A stretch of 64,000 bases of DNA from Enterobacter hormaechei ATCC 49162 (lineage in GTDB: Bacteria; Pseudomonadota; Gammaproteobacteria; Enterobacterales; Enterobacteriaceae). Below the pieces are notes generated by a model. The model did not search any database and had not been told where the DNA came from. It saw only the letters and a list, made by a program, of their open reading frames with translations. The stretch covers positions 124,001 to 188,000 of the forward strand of contig NZ_MKEQ01000001.1 in the NCBI RefSeq assembly GCF_001875655.1, written 5' to 3'. The translations under genes were made by a program, and so were the position numbers. Below, piece by piece: positions 55,670 to 64,000 of this stretch. Numbering within the stretch: position 1 is the stretch's first letter; each line of letters starts with the position of its first letter.

Positions 55670-56069
55670 CACGCAATAAAAAAATCAAACGTTAAACAAG
55701 AAGTTCATCACGTCGCCATCTTTAACGATGTAATCTTTCCCTTCCGCACGCATCTTGCCTGCTTCTTTCGCACCTTGCTCACCCTTGTAGGTGATAAAGT
55801 CTTCAAACGCGATAGTCTGCGCACGAATGAAGCCTTTCTCGAAGTTGGAGTGGATCTTACCAGCCGCCTGAGGCACAGTCGCACCGACAGGGTTGGTTCA
55901 CGCGCGCACTTCTTTCCGCCCGCGGTGAAGTAGGTTTGCAGGCTGAACATCTCATGGCCCGCGCGGATCACGCGGTTCAGACCCGGTTCGGCCATGAAAT
56001 CTTCACGATCGGCGTCGTTCATTTCAGTGATATCAGATTCAACCGCGGCGCAAACCGCCACCACTACAG
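55668..56069 (-). pseudogene. Truncated partial copy of ychF (C-terminal part)
   Basis: Minus-strand sequence encodes the last third of YchF, including [24 protein letters not shown] and [19 protein letters not shown]. It is highly similar to intact ychF at 57890-58290 but has frameshifts and an internal deletion (the codons for EEPGLE region). It has the same orientation as the intact gene and stops abruptly where an rhs-like stretch begins. It is clearly less decayed than the copy at 52777. Confidence 0.88.
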
Positions 56070-56073
56070 AATA

Positions 56074-56170
56074 TTCACCGCTCGAAGATTTTGCTGAGAA
56101 GATCCCGCACAACCCCCTGACGCAGTCTTTGCTAAATTATTTAAAAATCACACTATTGAAAAATAAAAGA
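56074..56170 (+). pseudogene. Short rhs-core remnant joined to a toxin-tip end
   Basis: CCGCTCGAAG...GCTGAGAAG...CCGCACAACC...CTGACGCAG matches the rhs core (compare 50570-50614) and starts directly after the truncated ychF copy. After CTGACGCAG the match ends; another frame then reads [13 protein letters not shown] and stops near 56166, as a toxin tip might. An immunity-like gene follows. Confidence 0.55.
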
Positions 56171-56180
56171 TGGAAGTAAT

Positions 56181-56473
56181 ATGGATAAAATAATATTTAA
56201 TAATTATGGAGTGATCCTTATCGAGAGAGAAGGGCGTTTATTTATTAGGTTTTATTCAGGGGGGATGGTTATGAAAGAGTAGGAGGAAGAAGTGAGTATT
56301 GATGCGGCTAAAAAAGTTCAAGTGAGTGAAAAAGATGCTTGTGAGGTTTTAATTTCTATCGAAAATAGAAAAAATAAAGTATAGACTTCATTTTTAATGA
56401 GCAACTACAGGTCAGCGACAAAGAAGGCGCATCTAATTATATTGGTGATTTTTACATAAAAATAGTAGAGTAA
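56181..56473 (+). pseudogene. Decayed orphan immunity gene
   Basis: ATG at 56181 opens a frame (MDKIIFNNYGVILIEREG) broken by TAG at 56280-56282; it continues as EEEVSIDAAKKVQVSEKDACEVLIS, then shifts frame near 56380 into FIFNEQLQVSDKEGASNYIGDFYIKIVE and stops at 56471. The restored product would be about 97 residues. It sits directly behind the rhs/toxin remnant, as an immunity gene would. Confidence 0.55.
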
Positions 56474-56478
56474 TCTAA

Positions 56479-56706
56479 ATGTATTTTTTAGAAAGAAAAG
56501 ATGCAGAGAAAATGCTCTTTGAATTCTTAAAGAGAACTTTAATAAAAGAATCTGATATCGATGAGTTAATGAGCATGGCAATTAAACATGAGTCCGGCCC
56601 TCCTATGAAAGGCATAATGTTTAAATATGATAAAATGGAGAGAAATGAACTCACCGCACAAGATAGAGATGACCTTAGTACATTGATGCATTTTTATGGT
56701 CCGTGA
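56479..56706 (+). CDS. Small orphan protein, immunity-like by position
   Basis: 75-residue helical, charged protein (MYFLERKDAEKMLFEFLKRTL ... LTAQDRDDLSTLMHFYGP), 5 bp behind the decayed immunity gene. No family recognised. The AT-rich stretch 56707-56963 after it contains nothing I can support. Confidence 0.45.
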   Translation: MYFLERKDAEKMLFEFLKRTLIKESDIDELMSMAIKHESGPPMKGIMFKYDKMERNELTAQDRDDLSTLMHFYGP

Positions 56707-56963
56707 TGAGATATATCAATTCTTTTCTTTTAAAATACTATAATTACAGAGACAGGAAAGTTATCAATAATCAAACAGATGATATTTTTATTATTTCTCA
56801 GATAAAATATTCAATCCAAAACTAAATTCAAGGTTGTTTTCTTAATAAAAAATTCCTCAAACATCAATGGAGTCTCGAGGCCGTTTTAAAAAGTGAAGCA
56901 AGCATCAATATCAAAAAATTCAACATCATCCATGTATAAAAAACATTTTTATTGAGAGCGAAC

Positions 56964-57327
56964 ATGATCGCTGACTTCAGGTTTTCCAGAGAAAAAACAT
57001 GCTCGAATGGATCTTCTCTTCAAGAACTATAAGTCTAAACATATCTCGCTTATATGCCGCCATGGTCGATCCTGCACGCCAATTAGTCTTTGCGATAAGC
57101 GAACCAGAACTATTACCAACCGTTTTAAAATCTTCAATGCAGAGGGCGGAGAGCTATTATTGTCTGCACCGCCTGAAAAGGCTTATTTCTATTACTTAAC
57201 ATTAAATTTGTCGAAGGAAGTCGTTGTTATCTGTAGTTTCGCAGTTCAACAAAATGGCTGGTATGATTGGTTTTATTCCTTTGATATGGTTCATAACACG
57301 TTGTCTCGATCAGGACCTGGGTACTAA
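56964..57327 (+). pseudogene. Orphan immunity-like protein, copy 2 (two frameshifts)
   Basis: Second copy of the gene at 55017-55382. The ATG at 56964 (MIADFRFSREK) is followed by a one-base loss near 56995, then MLEWIFSSRTISLNISRLY ... ISEPELLPTVLK, a second one-base loss near 57128, then IFNAEGGELLLSAPPEKAYFYYLTL ... LSRSGPGY. Both losses are visible by direct comparison with copy 1. It is not expected to give a functional protein. Confidence 0.8.
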
Positions 57328-57402
57328 ATTCGCTATTAATAATAAAAGTTATATTGGCCCACAGGAAAAATCACAATATTTCCAATGAAGGAGCATTGTT
57401 CC

Positions 57403-57828
57403 ATGAAAGACCTTGAAAACCCAAAAATTGAATCTGAAATTAACTCCTTTGTTGAACAAGAAAACGAGTTTCACGACAACAAAAAATACGTCGAGGCTTT
57501 AGAGCAATACCAAAAAGCCTGGCAAGCTCTTCCTGAGCCAAAGCTCGAATGGGAGCTCGCCAACTGGATCTCTGCCTGCATGTACAGCGCATATTTTGAT
57601 CTCGCGGATTACGCTGAGGCAAAGAAATGGGGAGAGACGACATTACGGACACGTGGATCGGATATAGACACTGCACCCTTAATCGATCTCGGTATGGTCT
57701 GTTATGAGTTGAATCAATTCGAGGAAGCGTATAAATATTTTAACGATGCTTATAACTACGGCAAAGAGCGTGCGTTTCAGGATAGACCTAAAAAATATCT
57801 TGAATTCTATCTGCGCAAGAGGGGATAA
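57403..57828 (+). CDS. TPR-type protein, probable orphan immunity
   Basis: 141-residue helical repeat protein (EQENEFHDNKKYVEALEQYQKAWQALP, then IDLGMVCYELNQFEEAYKYFNDAYNYGK), consistent with about three tetratricopeptide units. The ATG at 57403 has AAGGAG nine bases upstream and is preferred to an ATG 18 bp earlier. TPR proteins of this size are common immunity partners of Rhs tips. No toxin is attached; it is the last gene of the island before ychF. Confidence 0.6.
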   Translation: MKDLENPKIESEINSFVEQENEFHDNKKYVEALEQYQKAWQALPEPKLEWELANWISACMYSAYFDLADYAEAKKWGETTLRTRGSDIDTAPLIDLGMVCYELNQFEEAYKYFNDAYNYGKERAFQDRPKKYLEFYLRKRG

Positions 57829-57846
57829 GTTCGTTACTCTATAAAA

Positions 57847-57875
57847 AAATCCACGCCAAAGCGTGGATTTTTTTT
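57847..57875. terminator. Bidirectional terminator at the ychF 3' end
   Basis: AAATCCACGC, loop CAAA, GCGTGGATTT followed by a T run, with A run on the other side. It serves ychF (minus) and the TPR gene (plus). One arm of it is recognisable again in the decayed copy at 52777. Confidence 0.88.
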
Positions 57876-57887
57876 ATTCAAGACGAC

Positions 57888-58982
57888 TCAAACGTTAAAC
57901 AGGAAGTTCATCACGTCGCCATCTTTAACGATGTAATCTTTCCCTTCCGCACGCATCTTGCCTGCTTCTTTCGCGCCTTGCTCACCCTTATAGGTGATGA
58001 AGTCTTCAAACGCGATAGTCTGTGCACGAATAAAGCCTTTCTCGAAGTCGGTGTGGATTTTACCGGCCGCCTGAGGTGCAGTCGCACCGACAGGGATGGT
58101 CCACGCACGCACTTCTTTCACGCCAGCGGTGAAGTAGGTTTGCAGGTTCAGCAGTTCATAGCCCGCGCGGATCACGCGGTTCAGGCCCGGCTCTTCGAGA
58201 CCCAGCTCGGCCATGAACTCTTCACGATCGGCGTCGTCCAGCTCAGCAATATCAGATTCAACGGCAGCGCAAACTGCTACCACGACAGACCCTTCAGCAG
58301 CCGCAATTTCACGCACTTTGTCCAGATACGGGTTGTTCTCGAAACCGTCTTCGTTAACGTTGGCGATGTACATGGTTGGCTTCAGGGTCAGGAAGCTCAG
58401 GTATTTGATCGCCGCTTTGTCTTCGTCAGTCAGGTTTTTCAGCGCGCGCAGCATGCCCGCGTTTTCCAGCTGTGGCAGACATTTTTCCAGCGCAGCCAGT
58501 TCCGCTTTCGCGTCTTTGTCGCCGCCTTTGGCTTTCTTCTGCACGCGGTGAATGGCGCGCTCGCAGGTGTCGAGGTCAGAGAGGGCCAGCTCGGTGTTGA
58601 TGACGTCGATGTCGTCAGCCGGATCCACTTTGTTGTTTACGTGGATGATGTTGTCGTTCTCAAAGCAGCGCACAACATGGCCGATCGCTTCGGTTTCACG
58701 GATGTTGGTCAGGAACTGGTTGCCCAGACCTTCACCCTTGGATGCGCCTTTTACCAGGCCCGCGATGTCCACGAACTCCATGGTGGTTGGCAGAATGCGC
58801 TGCGGCTTCACGATTTCCGCGAGCTGATCCAGACGCGGATCGGGCATAGGAACAACACCGGTGTTCGGCTCGATGGTACAGAACGGGAAGTTCGCCGCTT
58901 CAATACCTGCTTTGGTGAGCGCGTTGAACAGGGTGGATTTGCCCACGTTTGGCAGACCGACGATACCGCATTTGAATCCCAT
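57888..58982 (-). CDS. ychF: Redox-responsive ATPase YchF (OBG family)
   Basis: Ribosome-associated P-loop ATPase of the OBG family, 364 residues. G1 is [16 protein letters not shown]3 [20 protein letters not shown], and the altered G4 (N-V-N-E) that explains ATP preference is [11 protein letters not shown]. The C-terminal TGS domain ([24 protein letters not shown]) is complete. It is immediately downstream of pth, as in E. coli. Its 3' end borders the effector island, and partial copies of this end are found inside the island. Confidence 0.97.
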   Translation of the reverse strand: MGFKCGIVGLPNVGKSTLFNALTKAGIEAANFPFCTIEPNTGVVPMPDPRLDQLAEIVKPQRILPTTMEFVDIAGLVKGASKGEGLGNQFLTNIRETEAIGHVVRCFENDNIIHVNNKVDPADDIDVINTELALSDLDTCERAIHRVQKKAKGGDKDAKAELAALEKCLPQLENAGMLRALKNLTDEDKAAIKYLSFLTLKPTMYIANVNEDGFENNPYLDKVREIAAAEGSVVVAVCAAVESDIAELDDADREEFMAELGLEEPGLNRVIRAGYELLNLQTYFTAGVKEVRAWTIPVGATAPQAAGKIHTDFEKGFIRAQTIAFEDFITYKGEQGAKEAGKMRAEGKDYIVKDGDVMNFLFNV

Positions 58983-59108
58983 TTCTAAATCACCTTAATA
59001 TCTTGATAATCAATCCGTTAACGATAACCGATTGAAGAAAAGTAAATAACTACGCCTATTATACACGTAACCCGCGCGACGCGCGGTAAAAAAGCCCCAG
59101 CACGCCGA

Positions 59109-59693
59109 TTATTGCGCTTTGAAAGCGTGCAGTCGATTGGTGGCTTTCGTCAGGCCGTCCTGAAGCCAAATCTCGGTGCAGCGGGCCGCTTCGTCCACCG
59201 CTTCGTCAATCAACTTCTGCTCAGAAACCGGCGGTTTACCGAGTACGAAACCGACAACTTTGTTTTTATCGCCCGGATGACCGATTCCCACGCGCAAACG
59301 GTGGAAATTCGGGTTATTACCCAGTTTGCTGATGATATCTTTCAGACCATTGTGACCACCATGGCCGCCACCCAGTTTGAACTTCGCCACGCCTGGCGGC
59401 AGATCCAGTTCGTCGTGGGCCACCAGGATCTCATCCGGATTGATGCGATAAAACGTTGCCATAGCTGCCACGGCTTTGCCGCTCAGGTTCATAAAGGTGG
59501 TTGGCACCAGCAACCGCACGTCGGCACCCGCAAGATTGATGCGTGAGGTATACCCGTAAAACTTGGGTTCTTCACGCAGGGGAGCGCGCAAACGCTCTGC
59601 CAGCAGATCAACATACCAGGCACCGGCGTTATGGCGGGTTGCGGCATACTCTGCGCCCGGATTGGCGAGGCCGACAATCAGTTTAATCGTCAC
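59109..59693 (-). CDS. pth: Peptidyl-tRNA hydrolase
   Basis: Essential enzyme that frees tRNA from stalled peptidyl-tRNA. The 194-residue product begins [24 protein letters not shown] with catalytic His20-region (RHNAG), and contains [10 protein letters not shown] and [10 protein letters not shown] with the active-site Asp, plus [11 protein letters not shown]. The start is GTG. It precedes ychF with a 126-bp gap. Confidence 0.97.
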   Translation of the reverse strand: MTIKLIVGLANPGAEYAATRHNAGAWYVDLLAERLRAPLREEPKFYGYTSRINLAGADVRLLVPTTFMNLSGKAVAAMATFYRINPDEILVAHDELDLPPGVAKFKLGGGHGGHNGLKDIISKLGNNPNFHRLRVGIGHPGDKNKVVGFVLGKPPVSEQKLIDEAVDEAARCTEIWLQDGLTKATNRLHAFKAQ

Positions 59694-59967
59694 GATTTAC
59701 TTCCTAATGGGTTCCAGATCTGGCGCGTAGTTTACTGTCTGGCGCGCCGCTTGACAAAGTTCTGCCTGCTCTACACCGAAATGCGAATAATTACGTATTT
59801 GAACAATTAGAATTTCAAGCTGTTCAATGTCTTATTTGTAAATTTTTGTCTGGGAGTTATCTGTAAATGTGATCATTCACGCAACTCATATAAGAGGCGT
59901 TGTCTATACTTTACACACAAGGAGAAGGGGCTTTTCCCCTGACAACCCAAAGTTCCGGAGGTGACAT
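59694..59967. other. Divergent promoter region pth / ychH
   Basis: This 274-bp region has no gene. It includes the outward promoters of pth and ychH and a TGTGATCATTCAC dyad near 59869-59881 that resembles half a CRP site but has the wrong spacer. GGAGGTGA precedes the ychH ATG. Confidence 0.5.
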
Positions 59968-60243
59968 ATGAAACGCAAAAACGCTTCGATGCTCGGTAAC
60001 GTGCTAATGGGGTTGGGACTGTTCGTGATGGTCGCCGGTGTCGGTTATTCAATCTTAAACCAATTACCGCAGCTTGACCTCCCACAATACTTTGCGCATG
60101 GCGCGGTGCTGAGCATCTTCCTCGGTGCGGTATTGTGGCTCGCCGGGGCGCGCGTAAGCGGACATGAGGAAGTCTGCGATAAATACTGGTGGGTGCGCCA
60201 TTACGATAAACGATGCCGCCGCGACCAGCGCAAGCATAGCTAG
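59968..60243 (+). CDS. ychH: Stress-related inner-membrane protein YchH
   Basis: 91-residue membrane protein with two hydrophobic helices (VLMGLGLFVMVAGVGYSIL and GAVLSIFLGAVLWLAGARV) and a basic C-terminus (KRCRRDQRKHS). It matches E. coli YchH, linked to stress resistance and biofilm formation. It has a strong ribosome site and its own terminator, so it is monocistronic. Confidence 0.93.
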   Translation: MKRKNASMLGNVLMGLGLFVMVAGVGYSILNQLPQLDLPQYFAHGAVLSIFLGAVLWLAGARVSGHEEVCDKYWWVRHYDKRCRRDQRKHS

Positions 60244-60262
60244 TGCCCCATAAAGAACACCG

Positions 60263-60292
60263 AAACGACTTCATCTGAAGTCGTTTTTTTTT
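60263..60292 (+). terminator. Rho-independent terminator of ychH
   Basis: AAACGACTTCA, loop TC, TGAAGTCGTTT followed by a run of T, 19 bp after the ychH stop. Confidence 0.92.
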
Positions 60293-60302
60293 GCATGACG
60301 CA

Positions 60303-60333
60303 TTGACCCTCACGTAACGTAAGGCTCCAGAGT
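60303..60333 (+). promoter_or_regulatory. MerR-type promoter/operator upstream of the regulator gene
   Basis: TTGACC (-35, 60303-60308) is followed by the near-perfect dyad CCTCACGTAACGTAAGG (60308-60324) and a weak -10 (CAGAGT) after a 19-bp spacer. A dyad inside a 19-bp spacer is the mark of MerR-family autoregulated promoters. Confidence 0.65.
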
Positions 60334-60363
60334 AACGACACTGGCAGAACAAAAGGAGCCGTT

Positions 60364-61422
60364 ATGTTGATACAGGTGGGTGAACTGGCGAAACGTGCCG
60401 GGATCACCGTGCGGACTTTGCATCACTACGAGCAAACAGGGCTGTTGTTACCTTCTGCCAGAAGCGCGGCAGGCTACCGGCTTTATAACCTGGCGGATGT
60501 GCAGCGTCTGCATATGATCCAGACGCTGGCAAAAGCCGGGCTGGAGCTTGCCGAAATCAGGGATTTTCTGGAACAGCGTTCGCTGTCATTAGCCGAATTA
60601 CTCGACGGGCAAATCACTCTGCTGGACAAGCAACTGCGTAGTATCCATACGCTGCGCAACCGGCTGGTGGAGTTGCGTACCGGGCTGACCGACGATGCGA
60701 CGCCGGATCTGGAATCCTGGCTACAGACTCTGGAGTTAATGAATATGTACGATCGCTGGTTTAGCAAAGAAGAGTTGCAGCAACTGCCGTTTGCGGTAGA
60801 GAAAGAGGCGCTGGCGGATATCTGGTCGGGGCTGGTGACGGAGGTTAAACACTTGCTGGAACAGAACGTCAGCGTCACGGACGCGCGGGCGACCGATTTG
60901 GCTTCACGGTGGATGGAACGCCTGGAGCAGGATACCGCAGGCAAACCGGAATTTTTGACCCGTCTGAACGAGATGCACAGCGTGGAGCCGCAGATGCAGG
61001 AGCAAACCGGCATTACGCCGGAGATAACTGATTACATCACGCGGGCGTTTGCCGAATCAAAGCTCAGCATCTGGGAGAAATATCTCACTGCCGAAGAGAT
61101 GGCCTTTACCCGGGCGCACTACTTTGACCGGATGATGGAGTGGCCGCCGCTGGTGGCGAAGCTGCATCAGGCGCAGCGGGATAATCTCAGTCCCGCTTCT
61201 GACGATGCGCAAAAGCTGGCAGAAAACTGGCTGGTTTTATTCCAGTCCTATGCGGGAACAAACCCGCAGACCCAGCAAAAATTTCGCCTCGCCATGCAGC
61301 AGGAGCCGCATCTGATGAAAGGCACGTGGATGACGCCTGCCGTGCTTGAATGGCTCCAGCAGGCGATCGGGGTGAGGATGCAAAGACGCGTCTCTGCATC
61401 AGATGACTCACAGATCCGCTAA
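60364..61422 (+). CDS. MerR family transcriptional regulator with large effector domain
   Basis: 352 residues. Residues 1-70 are the MerR winged helix ([41 protein letters not shown]), then a coiled dimerisation helix to about 120 and a long all-helical C-terminal domain with Trp-rich segments ([15 protein letters not shown]) that resembles the TipAS-type drug/ligand-binding domain. An autoregulatory MerR-type promoter lies just upstream. The ligand is unknown. It is not part of the E. coli ychH-dauA order, so it is an insertion in the backbone. Its 3' end overlaps the end of convergent dauA by 15 bp. Confidence 0.85.
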   Translation: MLIQVGELAKRAGITVRTLHHYEQTGLLLPSARSAAGYRLYNLADVQRLHMIQTLAKAGLELAEIRDFLEQRSLSLAELLDGQITLLDKQLRSIHTLRNRLVELRTGLTDDATPDLESWLQTLELMNMYDRWFSKEELQQLPFAVEKEALADIWSGLVTEVKHLLEQNVSVTDARATDLASRWMERLEQDTAGKPEFLTRLNEMHSVEPQMQEQTGITPEITDYITRAFAESKLSIWEKYLTAEEMAFTRAHYFDRMMEWPPLVAKLHQAQRDNLSPASDDAQKLAENWLVLFQSYAGTNPQTQQKFRLAMQQEPHLMKGTWMTPAVLEWLQQAIGVRMQRRVSASDDSQIR

Positions 61423-63087
61423 CGCAGCTTCACGGTTAGGGTAGAAGGACAATCGGCCAGGGATCGGCTGCACGCCCGCGCGCGCCATGGTGCGCAGGGG
61501 CTGGAATTCGAGGTTACTTATCCGCAGCTCGCAGCCTTCCGGCAGGCGGGCAACAAAGCGCTGGAAGGCATCCAGACCACCGGCGTCCAGCACCGGGACG
61601 GCATCCCACTTTAGCACCACAATTCGTTTGCCCGCGATGCAGGATTCCAGATCGCTGAACAGTCCTTCCGCCGCGGCGAAGAACAGGGGGCCGATCACCC
61701 GCAGTACCAGCACATCGTCAGGCACCTCAACGTTAACCGGGGAGAGACGCGTCATCTGCGCGATGCGGCGCATAAACAGCAGCGAGGCCAGCACAATGCC
61801 GACGCTGATGGCGATAACCATATCGAACAGCACGGTCAGCGACATACAGATCAGCATCACAATAATGTCGTCTTTCGGCGCGCGGCGCAGCAGGTTAACC
61901 ACTTTATGCGCCTCACTCATGTTCCAGGCCACCATCAGCAGTAGTGCAGCCATGGCAGAAAGCGGAAGCCATGAAAGCAGCGGGGCAAGGATCAGCAGCG
62001 CCATGATCACCAGCAGGGAGTGAATGACCGCTGAAACCGGTGATGTCGCGCCTGCGCGCACGTTCGCGGCGGAACGGGCAATTGCAGCCGTAGCCGTAAT
62101 ACCGCCGAAGAACGGTGCAACGATGTTCCCTAAACCCTGGCCGACCAGTTCGCCGTTGGCTTTATGCTTAGTGCCGGTCATACCGTCGAGCACGACGGCG
62201 CAGAGCAGGGATTCAATCGCCCCCAGCATGGCCATGGAGAACGCGGCGGGCAGCAGGGCGCGAAGGGAATCCCAGCTCAGGGTGAAGCTGGAGCCCGGCA
62301 TGTCCCACGGCAGAACCAGCTGCGGCAGCAGCTGCGGAATACCGTTACCCTGTGAGCCGTCCGCCAGAACATAGTGGAACTGGGAGCCAATTGTGGCGAC
62401 CTGTCCGCCGAGCAGGTTGACGATATTCATCACCGCGCAGCCCAGCAGCAGGGCGGGCAGATGCCCCGGGAGACGAATGCCTAAGCGAGGCCAGACAATG
62501 AGTGTGCCGAGGGTAACGATACCTATGGCCGCATCGCCCAGGTTGGCCGTCGGCAACGCCATGAACAGCGCGCCCACTTTCTGTAAATAGTGCTCCGGAA
62601 CATGGGCCATTTGCAGGCCGAGGAAATCCTTAATCTGCATGGTCCCGATGGTGATCCCAATCCCCGAGGTGAACCCCAGCGTCACGGAAAGGGGGATATA
62701 TTCAATCAGGCGACCAAAACGGGCCAGACCGAACAGAATTAAAAAGACGCCGGACATCAGGGTGGCAACCAGCAGGCCTGCCAGACCAAACTGTTGGGAA
62801 ACCGGGTAGAGGATCACCACAAAGGCGGCGGTCGGGCCGGAAACGCTGAAGCGGGACCCGCCCGTCAGTGCAATCACAATCCCGGCGACCGCCGACGTGT
62901 AAAGACCGTACTGCGGCGCGACGCCGCTACCAATTGCCAGCGCCATCGCCAGCGGGATGGCAATAATCCCGACGGTGATCCCGGCTATCAGGTCACGAAC
63001 AAAGCGTGACGACGTGTATTTCTCTTTCCAGCAGGCGTCGATGAGGGCGCGAAAGGGCAGAACATGTGAGGAGGTTACGTTTTTCAC
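61408..63087 (-). CDS. dauA: SulP-family C4-dicarboxylate transporter DauA
   Basis: 559-residue inner-membrane transporter that takes up succinate and other C4-dicarboxylates at acid pH. It has the SulP core of about 14 membrane segments ([53 protein letters not shown]) and a C-terminal STAS domain ([41 protein letters not shown]). The start is GTG. It is separated from prs by a terminator, as in E. coli. Confidence 0.95.
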   Translation of the reverse strand: MKNVTSSHVLPFRALIDACWKEKYTSSRFVRDLIAGITVGIIAIPLAMALAIGSGVAPQYGLYTSAVAGIVIALTGGSRFSVSGPTAAFVVILYPVSQQFGLAGLLVATLMSGVFLILFGLARFGRLIEYIPLSVTLGFTSGIGITIGTMQIKDFLGLQMAHVPEHYLQKVGALFMALPTANLGDAAIGIVTLGTLIVWPRLGIRLPGHLPALLLGCAVMNIVNLLGGQVATIGSQFHYVLADGSQGNGIPQLLPQLVLPWDMPGSSFTLSWDSLRALLPAAFSMAMLGAIESLLCAVVLDGMTGTKHKANGELVGQGLGNIVAPFFGGITATAAIARSAANVRAGATSPVSAVIHSLLVIMALLILAPLLSWLPLSAMAALLLMVAWNMSEAHKVVNLLRRAPKDDIIVMLICMSLTVLFDMVIAISVGIVLASLLFMRRIAQMTRLSPVNVEVPDDVLVLRVIGPLFFAAAEGLFSDLESCIAGKRIVVLKWDAVPVLDAGGLDAFQRFVARLPEGCELRISNLEFQPLRTMARAGVQPIPGRLSFYPNREAALADL

Positions 63088-63172
63088 AATTATCTATCAT
63101 CCGTGTGCGCATCATCTGTCATATGAATGGCAGGTGAAGGAGGCATAAGTCATACAAATAAAAACTATAAAC

Positions 63173-63199
63173 AAAAAAACCCGCCGTAGCGGGTTTTTT
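63173..63199. terminator. Terminator of prs
   Basis: ACCCGC, loop CGTA, GCGGGT, with A run on one side and T run on the other. It lies just downstream of prs on the minus strand and upstream of dauA. Confidence 0.9.
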
Positions 63200-63211
63200 G
63201 GCCGTGTTCGA

Positions 63212-64000
<789 letters not shown>

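Noticed and set aside
52777..57895. Prophage or integrative element with attachment sites at ychF
   Set aside because: The ychF fragments resemble direct repeats at first sight, but no integrase, transposase or tRNA is present, the copies differ greatly in decay, and each is followed by rhs sequence, which fits recombination scars better than att sites.
59866..59884. CRP site before ychH
   Set aside because: TGTGA and TCAC half-sites are present but only about four bases apart instead of six, so the site is not called.

Overview
The window is chromosomal DNA from an enterobacterium, most likely Enterobacter (E. cloacae complex). Both ends carry the E. coli-type backbone: ldcA, emtA, ycgR and treA on the left; ychF, pth, ychH, dauA and prs on the right. 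The middle is an accessory block dominated by one complete type VI secretion system (T6SS). I infer the genus from this synteny, from the tae4-tai4 pair directly behind hcp, and from REP-type repeats. No rRNA gene is available to confirm it.

Layout. 1-6.5 kb: cell-wall recycling (ldcA, emtA), flagellar brake (ycgR), a Fur-controlled TonB siderophore receptor and periplasmic trehalase (treA). 6.9-10.4 kb: a carbohydrate porin, a second glyceraldehyde-3-phosphate dehydrogenase and a GlxA/AraC-type regulator. 11.2-22.4 kb: T6SS operon 1 (SH3-like lipoprotein, tssJ, K, L, M, tagF, tssA, B, C). 22.7-25.6 kb: hcp with two small effector/immunity pairs, tae4-tai4 and an apparently uncharacterised LysM/glycine-rich effector with a two-TM partner. 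25.7-37.6 kb: tagH, pppA, an exported protein, tagJ, tssE, F, G, H and ppkA.

37.7-57.8 kb is the effector arsenal: phospholipase tle-tli; a frameshifted gene; a prePAAR-PAAR effector with a Tse6-like toxin end that is fused by frameshift to its Tsi6-like immunity protein; a VgrG with a C-terminal HExxH metallopeptidase and overlapping exported immunity gene; and eagR with a full-length Rhs carrying an LHH-nuclease tip and SUKH immunity. A graveyard follows: a displaced rhs fragment with a TNT (NAD glycohydrolase) tip, several orphan or decayed immunity genes, and two decayed partial copies of the 3' end of ychF, whose intact copy borders the island.

How it works together: tssJLM form the membrane complex, tssAEFGK with VgrG the baseplate, tssBC the sheath, Hcp the tube and ClpV recycles the sheath. 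PpkA, PppA, TagH and TagF suggest threonine-phosphorylation control of firing. Effectors load by Hcp (Tae4, probably the LysM protein), by VgrG fusion (metallopeptidase), by PAAR fusion (Tse6-like, Rhs) and probably by VgrG binding (Tle).

The most striking observations are: the repeated ychF 3' fragments, each followed by rhs sequence, which look like scars of successive toxin-module replacements; the one-base loss in a G run that welds a toxin to its immunity protein; and the undescribed effector/immunity pair between tai4 and tagH.
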